From positions 598,501 through 662,500 of the forward strand of contig JAXDDX010000144.1 in NCBI GenBank assembly GCA_034670405.1: a DNA stretch of 64,000 nucleotides. Direction: 5' to 3'. The notes under the pieces were generated by a model, which ran no database searches, was not told the DNA's origin, and saw only the letters and a program-made list of their open reading frames with translations. Both the position numbers and the translations under genes were made by a program. Of the stretch, positions 51,262-63,900 are shown in pieces. This stretch comes from Hoplostethus atlanticus (Eukaryota > Chordata > Actinopteri > Trachichthyiformes > Trachichthyidae). The first letter of the stretch is position 1, and every line of letters begins with the position of its first letter.

Positions 51262-51344
51262 TCTGTCAAAGCGAAAGTTCCAGGCAGTTTAGTTTTCCAA
51301 CAGCTCCTTTCTTCTATTCTTCCTTCCAATTAGTTTCTCCTTGA
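51249..51344 (-). CDS. pax6: pax6 leader exon with upstream in-frame start (MPQK)
   Basis: The coding part is 51261-51249: ATG CCA CAG AAA G, followed by the strong donor GTAAGG. Spliced to exon 4 it reads MPQK-D-YSSRTSWETG and then the canonical MMQNS, the same layout as the longer zebrafish Pax6 N-terminus. An in-frame TAA lies 27 nt upstream of the ATG, so this ATG opens the frame if the exon extends that far. The 5' edge is uncertain: a good acceptor (TTTCTTCAG) gives a 96-nt exon starting at 51344, while another AG lies directly before the ATG. Further 5' non-coding exons probably lie upstream but were not identified. Confidence 0.8.
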
Positions 51345-51426
51345 CTGAAGAAACAAGTGCAGTGAGAGAGCGAGCTGGTCCTCTGAAGAGTGAGGAGAGG
51401 ATGATAATAAATGGGAGGGCCGAGAG

Positions 51427-51431
<5 letters not shown>

Positions 51432-51472
<41 letters not shown>

Positions 51473-51530
51473 GGGAGGGGTTGTGCTAGAATGGGGGGAG
51501 CTGATAGAGATTTTGTTCAGGAGACTACTG

Positions 51531-51577
<47 letters not shown>

Positions 51578-51600
51578 TGTGTGTGTGTGAGAGAGAGAGA
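51432..51600. repeat. (GA)n and (TG)n microsatellites
   Basis: GA at 51432-51468 and TG at 51533-51588, followed by a short GA run. Upstream (5') of the leader exon on the minus strand. Confidence 0.9.
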
Positions 51601-51654
51601 GACCCCTGTCATCATTCTCCCACAGTCACACTTCCCTCTCTCTCGTTCTCTCGT

Positions 51655-51860
51655 TCACAATCAATTCAATTTCAATTAAATGCACTTTATTGGCATGACA
51701 TACATAGGATATTAAATTCAGCAACAAGAACCCTACACAAGGACACAATAAAAAGACTCCATCTTCTTCACACAAATTTTAGACGGATAATAATAATAAT
51801 ATCAAAAGTCGTTATTAACACGACTATGGTCTACTTGTGTTTCCAAAGCTGTCACGGTCA
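51655..51860 (-). repeat. probable LINE tail
   Basis: tcaattcaatttcaattaaa followed by gcactttattggcatgacat reads on the minus strand as ATGTCATGCCAATAAAGTGC and then an AATTGAATTGA tail. This is a common 3' end of fish non-LTR elements. The coding part was not found. Confidence 0.45.
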
Positions 51861-51899
51861 TTATTAAGGAACAATACAAAATGTACACAAGCTCATGCA

Positions 51900-52631
51900 T
51901 TAATTGTCTGGCATCTCTCTCTTAATTCATCTCTTCTCTCTCTGTCGATTCTGTCACTAAACATCTCTGATAGGGAGATATTAAGAGATATTTAACATCT
52001 CTTTTTTCAGTCTTAGTGAGTGTGAATAGAGACATTCACACCTTTCTTGACATGCATTTCAAATTCAAATTTCTTAAAAACTCTTCTGGAGGAATTAGAT
52101 AATTTCTTTCCTCGTGGAAGCAAAATTTGAGGTTTATTTTGATTTCTTCAAGCCACTTCATTTGAATTTACCTGAATCTACATTTGCTCCAGTCTAAAAA
52201 AGACAGGTCAAATGGGGGAAAAAACTTGATTCTGCAAATAAAAAGGTGAGTTTACTCTCCACTGTCTCCCTGACTTCACCTCATGATGAAAACGGGGCGG
52301 GACTGTGGACTGGGCTCCATCCCGTCATTCCTTTATTCGTGGGTCAGATGTGATACCTCAAAACACAGCTGATCAGATTTTGAGGGAACTAGGGGGAATG
52401 ATGCATCTCACCACTGTGCTATGGCGTTGCATCATTAGTGGAGAATGTTTACTGTTGGAACGCAGCATACTGTATACCCTGCAGCATTGCGGTGAATTTC
52501 GCATGATGCATACATTCAAGTTATGCATCAAATGATATGCATGTACTGGAAAGGAAGTAGAAAACAATACAGAATATTGTGCTAGGCTCGTTTTTGGTTT
52601 TCCTAGCTGTTTCTGCCCAAAATTGATTGAC

Positions 52632-52676
<45 letters not shown>

Positions 52677-52980
52677 GCTGAAATAACTTTGAAATAAATA
52701 TAATATAGTAGAATATCGTAGCAGAGCTGCACACGATACCGCAATTCATTGTCTGAACTGCCTTGTCTTGTTGTGTTGTCTAATTTTGGAAACTGCACAT
52801 TTCCTATTCAGAATTACCACTACGAGCTAACATTTTCCCAGTCGGAAGGTCATGTTTACGCTAACTAGGGCAAGCTGATAGACAATCAGATTTATGACAC
52901 TGACACACAAATTATGACAATTAAGATGTTTAAAGCATATGATCAGAACAAAAGCACATGAAAGCAGAGTAACAGGTTGA
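51900..52980. other. no gene recognised
   Basis: 5' flank of pax6 with an (ATTG)n run at 52621-52673. No coding frame with recognisable content. Confidence 0.4.
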
Positions 52981-53024
52981 AGAGGACCGCAAGGATTTAA
53001 CAGAGAGGAGGACGCAAGCCCATA

Positions 53025-54235
53025 ATAACCAATTTACGGATTTTATGTCAAAAAACAACCTACTTAATCCCTTTCAATCTGGCTTTAGATCTTTCCACTC
53101 CACCGAAACTGCACTCACAAGAGTGTTCAATGATCTCCTGTTAGCTATTGCCTCCAACTCAACCTCAGCACTACTGCTGCTTGACCTGAGTGCACCCTTC
53201 GACACAATTGATCATACAATACTCTTGAACCGTTTGAAAATTATATTGGTATCGTATCCGGGGATCAGCACTTTCTTGGTTAAGATCCTACCTAGAGCAC
53301 ACCACGTCTTTTACAACAACATGACCTCAGAGTGTTGCAATATGGACTTTGGTGTGCCACAAGGCTCTGTCCTAGGACCACTATTCTCTATCTATATGTT
53401 ACCACTCGGTGATATAATTCGCAAATTTGGCATTAACTTCCACCGATGACACAAACATTTACATACCCGTCAAACCAACCCAATTTCAAAAATTCAGGAG
53501 GTCAAATGTTGGATGTCGCTAAACTTCTTACTTCTTAATGGCAACAAAACTGAGATGCTGATTGTAGGACCAGCTAGACATTTGTTTGAGAATAGTACTC
53601 TAAATTTTGATAGTTGTGTAATCTCCCAGAGCCCATACATTAAAAACCTTGGGGTAAAATTCGACCCTACCCTCTCATTTGAGTTGCATATTAAGGACAC
53701 CACTAAAACAGCGTTTTACCATCTTCGCAATATTGCCAAGATTCGACCCATGGTAACAGAGGCAGACGCAGAAATTTTAGTACATGCCCTTGTATCATCA
53801 AGAATCAACTATTGCAATGTCCTCTTTTCGGGCTTACCTGCTGCACACAACACAACAGGTCCAGAATGCTGCTGCCAGAATCCTGACCAAAACTAGGAAA
53901 TTTGACCATATAACACCCATCCTATCCTCATTACACTGGCTACCAATTCAGGCCAGGTGTGACTTCAAGGTGCTTTTATTTACATATAAATCATTACATG
54001 GGATGGCACAGTCCTACTTATCAGATCTGATTAAACCAATAAACCCCCACGCGCCCTCAGATCTCAGGACGCTGGCTACCTGTCTACCCCAGCAGTCAAA
54101 AAGAAAACTGCAGGTAACAGAGCCTTTTCTTACCGGGCTCCCTATCTCTGGAACAGTCTGCCTGCCTCAATCAGAGAGGCAATACAAATAAATACAATAT
54201 AAATACAAATAAATGTGATTTGATTTGATTTGATA
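53025..54235 (+). mobile_element. L2/CR1-like LINE reverse transcriptase, frameshifted relic
   Basis: It reads LLNPFQSGFRSFHSTETALT, LLLDLSAPFDTIDHTILLNR and GVPQGSVLGPLFSIYMLPLG, then after a frameshift TDDTNIYI (the [FY]ADD catalytic motif with its first residues lost) and LLLNGNKTEMLIVGP, NLGVKFDPTLSFELHI, then HWLPIQARCDFKVLLFTYKS. It ends in a (TGATT)n-type tail at 54215-54235. It is 5'-truncated and inactive. Confidence 0.9.
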
Positions 54236-54479
54236 ATCTGGTACCACTAGCCTAAGGCCTCTATGGAGACAAGGAGAATCTCCCAGAAAAACCCTATAAG
54301 AGAACAATGGACGAAACATTGGGAGGGGCAATTCAAAGAGGCTCCGCCCACCAGGACAGCTGAGCGTGCATTAGATGACAGGATAAAATATAGTGCAGGC
54401 CATATAGTAATGTGTGCATAGTTCGGTCAAATAGCTCTCCCATATGAATGCAGCTGTGGGATGTCATTGGAGAAAAAAT

Positions 54480-54645
54480 GAAACAGAACAGAACATCTCT
54501 TGTCTCTGCACTGCATTCTGGTCTATCTCGGCTACTGTCGGTGGAGAAATTGGTGTCTCTTCCTCTTCTACGATGGAATTGTCCCTGTGTGATTGTTGAG
54601 TGTCGGTGCAAAATGTTGAGTCTAGAATATCAGTAACACGGTGGA
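54480..54645 (+). repeat. dispersed repeat copy B (shared with 3.5 kb)
   Basis: Translates as LVSALHSGLSRLL...LLRWNCPC and matches the minus-strand copy at 3480-3790. The family was not recognised. Confidence 0.5.
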
Positions 54646-54847
54646 AGAACAATGACCAGCAGCTGTAAAAGTGATGCCTCTAATCCACCACTACCTCCCA
54701 GTATGAGGAAAGTAGCATTAAAATGTCTTCCAAAATAAAGGTGTCTTTTGAACTGTTTTTTTAATCATCATTTTTCTCTCCATTTTAAAGGAGCACTTTA
54801 GAGCCCAGTGAGAATTCAGGTCATATGCTGTTTAGTAGGCCTCTTAC

Positions 54848-55620
54848 GGTGCGATCACACCTGCAGTTCATTTTCTTTGGTCCGAATCATAGCTGAAAAG
54901 TTTACATTGTCTTGTATTTGGTTCGTTTAGGTTCACACTTCTCAACTTTACTAATGAATTAGCCCACATGGAGAAGCATATATTGGCATATATTTCCAAA
55001 TATCCATAATATATTGCCAACATATGTCAATATACTGTATGTTCATTCCTGTTCAAATATATTACATCTATTCAAAATATATTTGAATGTATGCTGAATG
55101 ATATGTCACACCAGAGGTCTATTATGAGAGCATAATTTAAACACTAGGTCTAAAGATGCACTATAAATAATCAGGGTATTCAGAGTAAAAGTATTGATAT
55201 GACTGATATGACTGATATGACGATCCATTGAGTGGTTGGCAACGTCTCCTCACAACAAGAAGGTCCTGGGTTCGAATCTCGGCCCCGGGGCTTTCTGTGT
55301 TGAATTTGCATGTTCCCTGGGTTTCCGCCCATCCCAGCCCAAAGACATGCAGGTCATGTGGATTGGAGACTCTAAATTGCCCATAGATGTGAGTGTGTTG
55401 TCTCTCCATGTGTTCACCCTATGATGGACTGATGACCTGTCCAGGGTGTTTCCCTGTATTTATATATGCAACATATATTCAAAATATATTTATATAAAAT
55501 ATATGAGAAGTTGCCAGTTTTATTTACATATATTGTGAAAATCTATCTTTATCTGCCTAAACCAACCAAACTAAAGGAGTGAATGCTCCACAGTTAGAAT
55601 AAACCACTTGGTGTGAACTC
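54848..55620. mobile_element. dispersed element with GCGATCACACC/GGTGTGA ends, copy 2
   Basis: Both ends match the copy at 46468-47217. Its centre carries a Mermaid-like SINE (55215-55460) and AT-rich ATATAT/AATATAT tracts, so the pair differ by later insertions. Confidence 0.5.
55215..55465 (+). repeat. Mermaid-like tRNA-derived SINE
   Basis: Contains a B box (gggttcgaatct) and the characteristic run ggccccggggctttctgtgt, ttgaatttgcatgttccctg, cccagcccaaagacatgcag, attggagactctaaattgcc, tgatggactgatgacctgtc and cagggtgtttccctgtattt. The 5' head is partly degraded and the 3' end truncated. Confidence 0.85.
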
Positions 55621-55624
55621 ACCC

Positions 55625-55805
55625 TTACTGAGCCTCAAGCGTTTAGAGATGCCGATCAGACTGGTAGTGGACAAAAGACAAATACCACTTGATCTGGATC
55701 ATCTTCATCTAAATCTAAATGGTGCTGATGCTGAGGGGTCTGAGAAGATAACTGGACATCCACTGACAGATCACATTTTGGACCTATCTATACTTTCTTC
55801 ACTCT
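55625..55805 (+). repeat. dispersed repeat copy (LNLNGADAE)
   Basis: Plus-strand counterpart of the copy in pax6 intron 5 (34686-34915). The shared reading frame is LDLDHLHLNLNGADAE, GHPLTDHILDL. It lies directly after the right end of the 54848-55620 element. Confidence 0.6.
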
Positions 55806-55827
55806 AAACCTTTTCATTATTGAATAA

Positions 55828-55847
55828 TAATAATAATAATAATAATG

Positions 55848-55881
<34 letters not shown>

Positions 55882-55975
55882 TGAGAATAATAAAAGAAAC
55901 AGCATTACATGAGAATAAAACAGGCAAGTACAGTAAAAATAAATCAATAAAAAATAAATAAAATAAAATAAGAAA
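55828..55975. repeat. (AAT)n microsatellite and AAATA-rich tract
   Basis: About 16 AAT units with one interruption, then aaataaaataaaataag. Confidence 0.9.
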
Positions 55976-56159
55976 ATAGACTTCAGAATGGCCAAGAGGG
56001 CCAAACTTAACCAAAGTAACTAACTAAACTAGGATGAAGGAAATAAACTAACCTGATGAACTACCAGTCAATCTTAAGCAAGATGTTGTCAAAGGTTCCA
56101 GCCAAGCTGCAGCCAATGTGACAAAATCAGTCTAGATAGTGGCCTGCAATGGAAACAGC

Positions 56160-56640
56160 CTTTCAACCTTTCAGCGAGTCAGTAAATCAGCCAGTGAGTA
56201 AATCAGTCAGTAAATAAGTCAGTCAGTCAGTAAATCAGTCAGAAAGTAAATCAGTCAGTCAGTAAATCAGTCACTTAGTAAATCAGTCACTTAGTAAATC
56301 TGTCAGAAAATATATATCAATCAGTCAGTAAATCAGTTAGTAAGTAAATTAGTCAGTCGGTCAGTCAGTCAGTTAGTCAGTAAATCAGTTAGGAAGTAAA
56401 TCAGTTAGTCAGTCAGTCAGTTAGTAAATCAGTCAGAAAGTAAATCAGTCAGTCAATCAGTAAATAAGCCAGTTAGTAAATCAGTCAGAAAATGAATCAG
56501 TCAGTCAGAAAATATATCAGTCAGTCAGTAAATCAGTCAGTCAGTCAGTCAGTCAGTCAGTTAGTAAATCAGTCAGTCAGTCAGTCAGTCAGTTAGTAAA
56601 TCATTTAGGAAGTCAGTCAGTCAGTCAGTCAGTAAACTGG
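56160..56640. repeat. (TCAG)n-based minisatellite
   Basis: Variable mixtures of agtcagtcagt and agtaaatcagtcag over 480 bp. Confidence 0.9.
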
Positions 56641-56644
56641 TCAT

Positions 56645-58655
56645 GTCACTGTAGTGTCTTGCAGGTGAGTCTGTACTTGTGCTAACAGGTGTCTGAACAA
56701 GCCTGCAGCGCCATCTAATGACTAAAACAACTACATTACAACTGATAATCACAGTGGGCCTGATGGGGCTGCTTCCAAATCCTATCCACATCCATTCAGT
56801 TGAAGAAGTGTATGATCCTTGGAAATTGGAAAAAGTAACACTGAATACCAGTTTTAAAGATCATAATTTTGCTTAACTGATAACTTTATGTAATTTGTAT
56901 ATATTTCTACATATTATTTGTATATATCTTCTTTAGTAATGTTACTTAGGTCTGAAGATTTAAGATGAAGAAAAAAAAATGTTCTCCTTTAGCTGCTCAC
57001 CTGCAGGGCTTCCTTGTGTCATTTTTACATTTAACTCAATGTAGTTTCCCACCCAGCCTTTAATTAAAGTTTTCCCTACCTTCTCTTAACTGTTGACAGG
57101 ATAATAATACCTGCTCCACAGTCTTTTTATGCTTGCACTAATCACATGTTCCATTATGATGCTTCGTGACAATAAATGATGGCCGATAAAAATGTAGGCC
57201 TTCTCTCAACATAGAAATGATTCCCTCCTCGTTTTAATATCGACCTCAAATTCTTGTCGTTCCCGTCTCCTTCTGAATTTGACATATATCCCAACTACTT
57301 TCCCTCTCTTTTAGCCATGTCTTTTTTATTCTCTTTTTTAATCAAGTTTCTCGCTCTCTTCTTTACTTATTGCAACATTTGTCGGGTTTTATTCAGCAAC
57401 ACACTTAGCAGACGTTGCCTATTATATTCCTCCCACTTCGTCATGGGAAGAAACGTAGATGTTGTTGTTGATTTAACAAGGAGATGTCAGAATTGTTTTA
57501 TTTACAACAACATCAGGAATTAGACCTTTTTGGTACAAGACATATACATTAAGTACGAGACAGTTCAATACATGATTGACACAGCAGATGCTGGCCAAAA
57601 ACCTTATGGGATCTCATACATATACTGCAGACAAGACATACTGTGTGACTACTGTTCATTCTCACATTACTTTCAAATTTAGTCATTTTTGACTAAAATG
57701 ACCTTTAGATTTATTCACATTTATTCACATTTATTCAAACTTACTGACTAAAATAGCAAATGACTCAAATTACATTATAATCAATGAAAATACATCTACT
57801 GCAGCAATCATTTTTTTAAAAAACGTGCAGTAATTTTACTGTGAAAATTACAAATAGTAGCACCACTGCATTAGTGTACACTACTTTGGCAACATTTAGA
57901 CATTTCAGAATAATCTGCTGAAGTGGGTGCTGCACACATTCACATCTGGGTGCTGCCAGATATGTTTTGAAATGTTGTCAGGATGCAAGAACACCTAACA
58001 ATATGTGGATATCAAGTAGCTAATAAAGAGTAGGGCCACTATTCAATCTTCCTTGCACTGTGTGTAGTGGGATATTGGAGCATTCTTCAAGAAGGAAAGC
58101 CTCCAGTTCTTTGAGATGAAGGCAGTGGAAGTCTACTTCCCATAAAGGGTCAATAATGTTTAGATTGGGAAGAACAAGAAATATTCATATTCCTCATCTC
58201 ATATGCCTTGGTTCATATATGACCATGCAGAGCAACCATCAGACCTAATGACTCCCAGTAGATGGTGGCATACAGTACAGTACTACAGTGGCCCTGAAGT
58301 GCAAAACAAATGAGTCAAAAACAACAGCAAATCAGAAAAACACAACACACTGAAGTGACTCAAACAGGAAAGGGTAGGTACTTATTGAACAATGAATCCT
58401 TGTGGCTGATATCAAGTGCTGCTTGATAGTTACTGACACGCCCCCTATTGCACCTCTCCTCCCTCTTTGGCGCAGACAAGAAAAAAAACCTATGTGCGTC
58501 CAATGGAAATGCCACTTCTCTACCACCACGAAGCCCCTTCATCCACCATCACGAAAATAGAGCCCTCTGTCTTTTCCATTATGAATCAACGCAATCCAGG
58601 CCGTTGTAGCAGCAAAGCGATAGGCTTAGAATATACAAATAAACAATAACAATAG
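56645..58655. other. no gene recognised
   Basis: Unique-looking AT-rich flank. Short frames have no recognisable domains. Confidence 0.35.
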
Positions 58656-58662
58656 TAGAATA

Positions 58663-59776
58663 TAGCCGCAAGCGGCGATTCGCGGGTTCAAACCATTTTG
58701 TTACTGCAAACTGCATGCAGAGTGACAGAAGAAGATAAATTCCACAAACAAATATATGCAGTTAACTGTATGTTTAAGTAAGCAAGGCCACCAGGACAGA
58801 GGCTTCCATTCTCAAACAAAGCCCAGTTTAAACATAAAAGCCCCAGAAAAATACTATACTGTAAGCCCATGTAGCACTTGTGTCACTGTATCCACAGCGT
58901 AAGTATACGACTGGACTAGTTCTAGGTTCGTGGGAGTGGTGATGATAGTATAATAAATCAGACCGGAGACACAGAGCATTAAATATAATAGCCGGCAATT
59001 TAGTGATTGGAAAGGTAACAAACAAACAAAAATAACAGTTATCATACAATAAGTCAATCTTCTTATAGGCCTAAATCACAGGTAAGTACAACCAAACCTT
59101 TTTTGTTTCTCCTTTAAGTTTCCAATAGATTAGTTAGTCTACTCAATTTAAGTCAGTTTAGTTAGATTAGTCAGCTTAGTTTTAGGTTAGTAGATTATAC
59201 CTATTTTAGCTTAATAGGTTATGTCTTATTTTATTCCCTGAGTTAAGTCTTATTATTTTTCCTTTGACTTTAGTCTAACTATGTGCTGAGCCACGCCCTT
59301 TTGAAGTTCATTGGTCAATATCTTGAAAACTAAATAATATATCAACAACCTTTATGCAACTTTTGATAAGCTCCGTCCAATAATGATTCACAGAAAATTT
59401 GGTAGCAATCGGACCTACGGTTTAGGAGGAGATGTCAAAAATGTGTTTTTCAAAAAATTCAAAATGGCGGAAAATCTAGTCAGGCGGACTTTGGTGGTTC
59501 TTGAGGCTTTTTTGTAGATCACATTGAGCTGGACTTGAGGGGCGTGGCCTTTCCAAAATTTCGCTTTTGGGCCTTAATTACAGCGCCACCATCTGGCCGA
59601 TTGGGCTCATGTTTCTTGGGAAGCATTTGCACATCATTTCCAGTTATTGGGCCAAGTTTCATGTTTTTAGCTCATTCCAGTTCACGGGAATTTGCGACAC
59701 GGCATAAAACAACAAAGAATAATAAACCGATAGGAAAACAATAGGGTTCTACCCCTTCGGGGTTTGAACCCTAATA
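58663..59776. repeat. ~1.1-kb dispersed repeat (gccgcaagcggcgatt ... ggggtttgaaccct)
   Basis: It begins tagccgcaagcggcgattcg with cgggttcaaacc and ends with acaatagggttctacccctt and cggggtttgaaccctaataa, the two edges of a common fish non-autonomous element. The interior has the 'ggtagcaatcggacctacgg' and 'gccttaattacagcgccacc' phrases of that family. The gggttctacccc theme repeats once more at 59786-59799. Confidence 0.6.
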
Positions 59777-59799
59777 AACCGAGGTGAAAAACAATAGGG

Positions 59800-61600
59800 T
59801 TCTAAATATCAAAAATAAAAAGGCCACCTTCAAAATAAAAGTAACATTTAAATCTAGATGTACAGAACATTTTTTGGAGAAAAAAACAATTGTATTTGAA
59901 TTTACTATAAGTGAAATCCAGATGAGGTAATACAACTACCACCATAAGAGCTACAAAGCTACAAGGCCGTCAGTTGGTAAGTCTTGAAATAACCAGAAAG
60001 TCCCAATACGTTATATCACCATTACATAACATTCAGAGACATCAGAATCTTGAGCTAGTCCTAATATAAGACGATCCCTTACAATCAAGCTGTAGTTCAG
60101 CATTCTAGTAGTATTCTAATAGTTCAGCAGCCCTGTCAGCTTTTGTTTTGTGGTTTTGGACTTCGACACAATAAACATCCATACATTTACATTTTTTAAA
60201 GTGGTATATAAAGGCAAAATGAAAAGTATAGCAAAATGGCCTTAGCCCCAGAGGGGTTAAGCTGTCTGTTGAAACCTGCAGATCCAGAAAAATCTGTAAA
60301 ATAACATTGTAAATTCAATTGATATACCTATTACTTCTTCAACCAAGGAACGTTTTTTCATTGTATGTACTACCCTTGTAAACGGTATTGCCTGGTACAG
60401 TAGGACATTTGCCGATGGCCCGGCAGCATTTTTTTTAGTAGTTGTCCAGCCAAACCAACCTGTAATTCACATGTAGGTTGGTGCTACAACATATAACCCA
60501 AAAAAAAAAGTCCAGTATTTAGTTACTGCAGATTTAAACAAGGAAAGGCTTTTCATCGGCATACACTGCTCCTTTAAACAATAAAAAGTGACTTGGCAGA
60601 ACATTATGAACATTGTTCTCTGGTCCTGCAGCCTCTCTAATGGCTGACCAGCCAACAGAAGCAGTAAATTCCACTAATGACTTTCCAATGGTCTTTAATT
60701 CTCCATTTAGGAGAAGAGGAAATGTCAGGGCCGATGGAAAGGTTAATGCGACTTTCACCCACTAATAAACACGCCTTGATCAAAGAACAATGCAATTAAA
60801 ACAGCTCTCTTATTCACTGGACACACACACACATACACACACACACTTAGATATCGCAACATTTTCCCAATTAGATTTTCCATTTTGAACTAAATGGACT
60901 AAGTTAATGAAATGGTCTTTTAGAAAAAAGGACGTATTTTCTGAGTAAGTGAATGTGATGGATTTAGAGATAAGATGATATTCATATTGGTCAGGAAATC
61001 TAATATCATTCATAGAAAAGAGAGGCTGATGTTGAATATTGGCCAGAAGAAATGGACTGATCTGATGACTGATGGTGATGAGGATGGCTTTTTCAGCTTT
61101 CTCAGCCAAGTCGAAACTAAAACCCCCGACGACCTCAACCCACACTAAATGTAGTCTAATCTCTTGGAACCATGGAGCCAGACCCATTAAAGCATAGTAG
61201 TTCTCTTATGTGGGGACCCACCAGAAAAAAGACCAGCAACCCATAGTTGTGGAAAACAGACTATAGATGATGATGGTGGTGGCGTTGATGATGAAGAGGT
61301 TAGTAAGGAAACGAAGTGTAGAGGCATATAAGATGATAACCTTTTGATAAGACACGTCATCTTTACACAGAAACTGATCCAGTTTAAGCAGGCATTAAAA
61401 CCACAATGGCACTGACGCGAAAATCAGAGGTTTGTGTTGCAGTTCGGTTTTCAATATGTTTTCATCGTATTCACAAATGTACGAGTGTTTCGAGTACAAA
61501 TCTGATTTTCACATGGCCATCCAAACACAAGATGCACATGGAACATGATCGTGAGAACCAGGAGGAATCTCAGTGGGGCTGGTTGGAGCGTTGGGATGGA
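59800..61600. other. 5' flank of pax6, no gene recognised
   Basis: Includes a (CA)n run near 60820-60846 and the dispersed 54-bp-unit relative at 61147-61215. No coding sequence recognised. Confidence 0.35.
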
Positions 61601-61606
61601 AAGCAC

Positions 61607-61670
61607 ACGCACGCACACACACACACCCACACACACCCACACACACCCACACACACACACACACACTACT
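61607..61670. repeat. (CA)n/(CCCACA)n microsatellite
   Basis: cacacgcacgcacacacacac then three cacacaccca-type interruptions and a final CA run. Confidence 0.9.
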
Positions 61671-61737
61671 GACATGCCCCATCCAAAACACAAGTAAATC
61701 CATCTGGAGACTGGCAGCAACCTGGCAGCCAGCAGCC

Positions 61738-61740
<3 letters not shown>

Positions 61741-61804
<64 letters not shown>
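61741..61804. repeat. (GAT)n trinucleotide microsatellite
   Basis: 21 perfect GAT units. Translated it gives poly-Asp, poly-His or poly-Ser runs of more than 20 residues, none of which belongs to a gene. Confidence 0.95.
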
Positions 61805-61859
61805 GGACAAGTAAAGAGAGTCGACCTAAACTAAACCTAAAACTACAGTAATACAGGTG

Positions 61860-63250
61860 GTGTAAAAAGATTGACTGCATTGAATTTCATTTTTTTCTTT
61901 GTCGTTTTTCTGAATATTTTTGCAATCAGAGATCTGGATCTCAGTGAGACTAATATAATATAGACTAATATTGATATAATATCGATAATAATATTGATAA
62001 TATTGATACAAGTAGTGCCAAATGACCAACACCAGTACATGATGGGGGAAACACATCTTTGCAGAAAGGCCCTGTTTGTTTTTAAAATGTGTGTGAGCAG
62101 ATTGGACGCTTTGTGCCAAAGGAGTGTGTGGAGTGTGTTAGCAGTCAACCACCCCATCTGTCTTTCTGTCTATGTGTCTCACACACACACACACACACTC
62201 ACACTGGTGCAGCTGTACTTGTATACAACAATTGCAGTGGTTTTTCTTTTCAACGTTTCCAACCATGTTTCTAGTCTTATTTGTGCATTTCTAAAAGGCA
62301 AGCAATGTTTGGATACATGACGATTTTTCTCTTCATGCATCATCGTTGAATAGATAACAACAAATATTTTTAATTTGTTTCATCAAGTTAAATCTTAAGA
62401 CTTTTTAAGACATTTTAATGCCAGCTAGCATTAAATATAAGAGCGATTTCACCACTGAAACCTGTTGATGTAGAGTCTGGTATCTACATGACTGGGCTGG
62501 TAGACAAAGAGCACACCAAAAAGACCTCTAAAACTGACTTGAAGACTTAAAGGCTTTATTTAACAATATTCAAGGACTTTTGAGGCCTTGAATTTAGGTA
62601 ATCAAATTCAAGACTTTTCCAGGACCTGCAGACATCTTGACCATTTGTTGCCAAATGAGGGAGTGAGTAATTTTTTTTCATATGGTCCAAAAAAAGGAGC
62701 AACAAAGTCACCAAGTCAGCTACAGGTCCCCACAAGGCCCATGTACACAACCTGCTGCTGTTTCTTCTGCTTAGCCAACCACCCAGTTGTGTTGTTAACG
62801 CCCTCTTACTGTTTGCATTGCGCCAAAAGTCAAATGATTCCAAGGTGATGTTCGTTTTTTAGTTTGCCATTTAGGGATAACTAGAGTAAAAAAGATGGAT
62901 ATAAAGAGGAAAGCAAGTTTAAAGTCATTTAAACTGTAATGTGTCGCTGGTTTCCAGCTCGTTTCACACAACACGTGTTTACATACATGCACAACACGCT
63001 GACACATTTAACATGCTCATCAATTTGCAAAGGACAATCATGCAAATTTACGAAAACACGTGAAATGAGCAGGAAAATATTGATACGTCTTTTCTCATCC
63101 ATTCTGCGGATCAAATTCCGGGTGGCATTTGGACTCAATCTCAACACCACTTTAACCATTAGAGGATGGGGGAAGTGGGGGCGACTGCTGACGGCAGACA
63201 GAGGCAAGCCGCTGAGCTGTTACACTTCAACTGAAGCAGAAACCAACCTC
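61860..63250. other. no gene recognised; repeat-like at 62390-62640
   Basis: 62390-62640 contains ttaagactttttaagacatt and aaggacttttgaggccttga, with gacttttccaggacctg, the phrases of a dispersed fish repeat. The rest is unique-looking with no coding evidence. Confidence 0.4.
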
Positions 63251-63256
63251 CCCCTG

Positions 63257-63259
<3 letters not shown>

Positions 63260-63317
<58 letters not shown>
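63260..63317. repeat. (CA)n microsatellite
   Basis: About 29 uninterrupted CA units. Confidence 0.95.
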
Positions 63318-63320
<3 letters not shown>

Positions 63321-63551
63321 CCTGAACACATGCAAAACAACTACATAGGGACTGCTGGAGCAGCTGTATGCCCACTGACCCAGGGAGACAGAGACTGGGG
63401 AAGGGAGAAGAGAGGACAGTATAGAGATCAGTGGGAGTCAATGGAGAGCTGTGCCAACATACAAAGCCGCTGTGACTCATAACAGTATAAATCAGTTTTT
63501 CTTGAGGCCAAGGTCACAGGCAGACAGCCATTTGTTTAATTTTTTGCCTGA

Positions 63552-63900
63552 ACAGGCAGTGCTATGAAAAAGTATTCAACCCTTGTTGGATCTTGTGAAT
63601 GTTTGCGATTTTTCGCTTTTGAATTTGATTTGATATTTTTATGGGTTGCAGTAGCTTATAGAGAGAGTCTGAGAGAAGAAACGACGCCAATGTTTGATGC
63701 TTTCTCTCATGGCTTTGCACTGGCATAGGCATTTTCGCAGGGCACACATAGCTTTTTTTCTTGCCCCTTTGGTATTACGGTGACTCGCCATGAACCTGAA
63801 TGTGCCTAAGTGGGAAGAGAGCAGCAATAGGGGGTATGTCTGTAACGATGAAGCAGTGCAGTGCAATTCTGATGTCAAACAGTATGGGGATCTGCGCTGT
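63552..63900. repeat. repeat-like DNA at the window edge
   Basis: cagtgctatgaaaaagtatt followed by caacccttgttgg resembles the end of a dispersed fish element (agtgctatgaaaaagtattt type). What follows to about 63.9 kb was not recognised. Confidence 0.35.

Noticed and set aside
55804..56014. Leu/Ile-rich membrane-like frames
   Set aside because: Translations of the (AAT)n microsatellite.
61451..61880. Frames with long poly-His, poly-Ser or poly-Asp
   Set aside because: They are translations of the (GAT)21 microsatellite and neighbouring CA repeat, with no other protein features.
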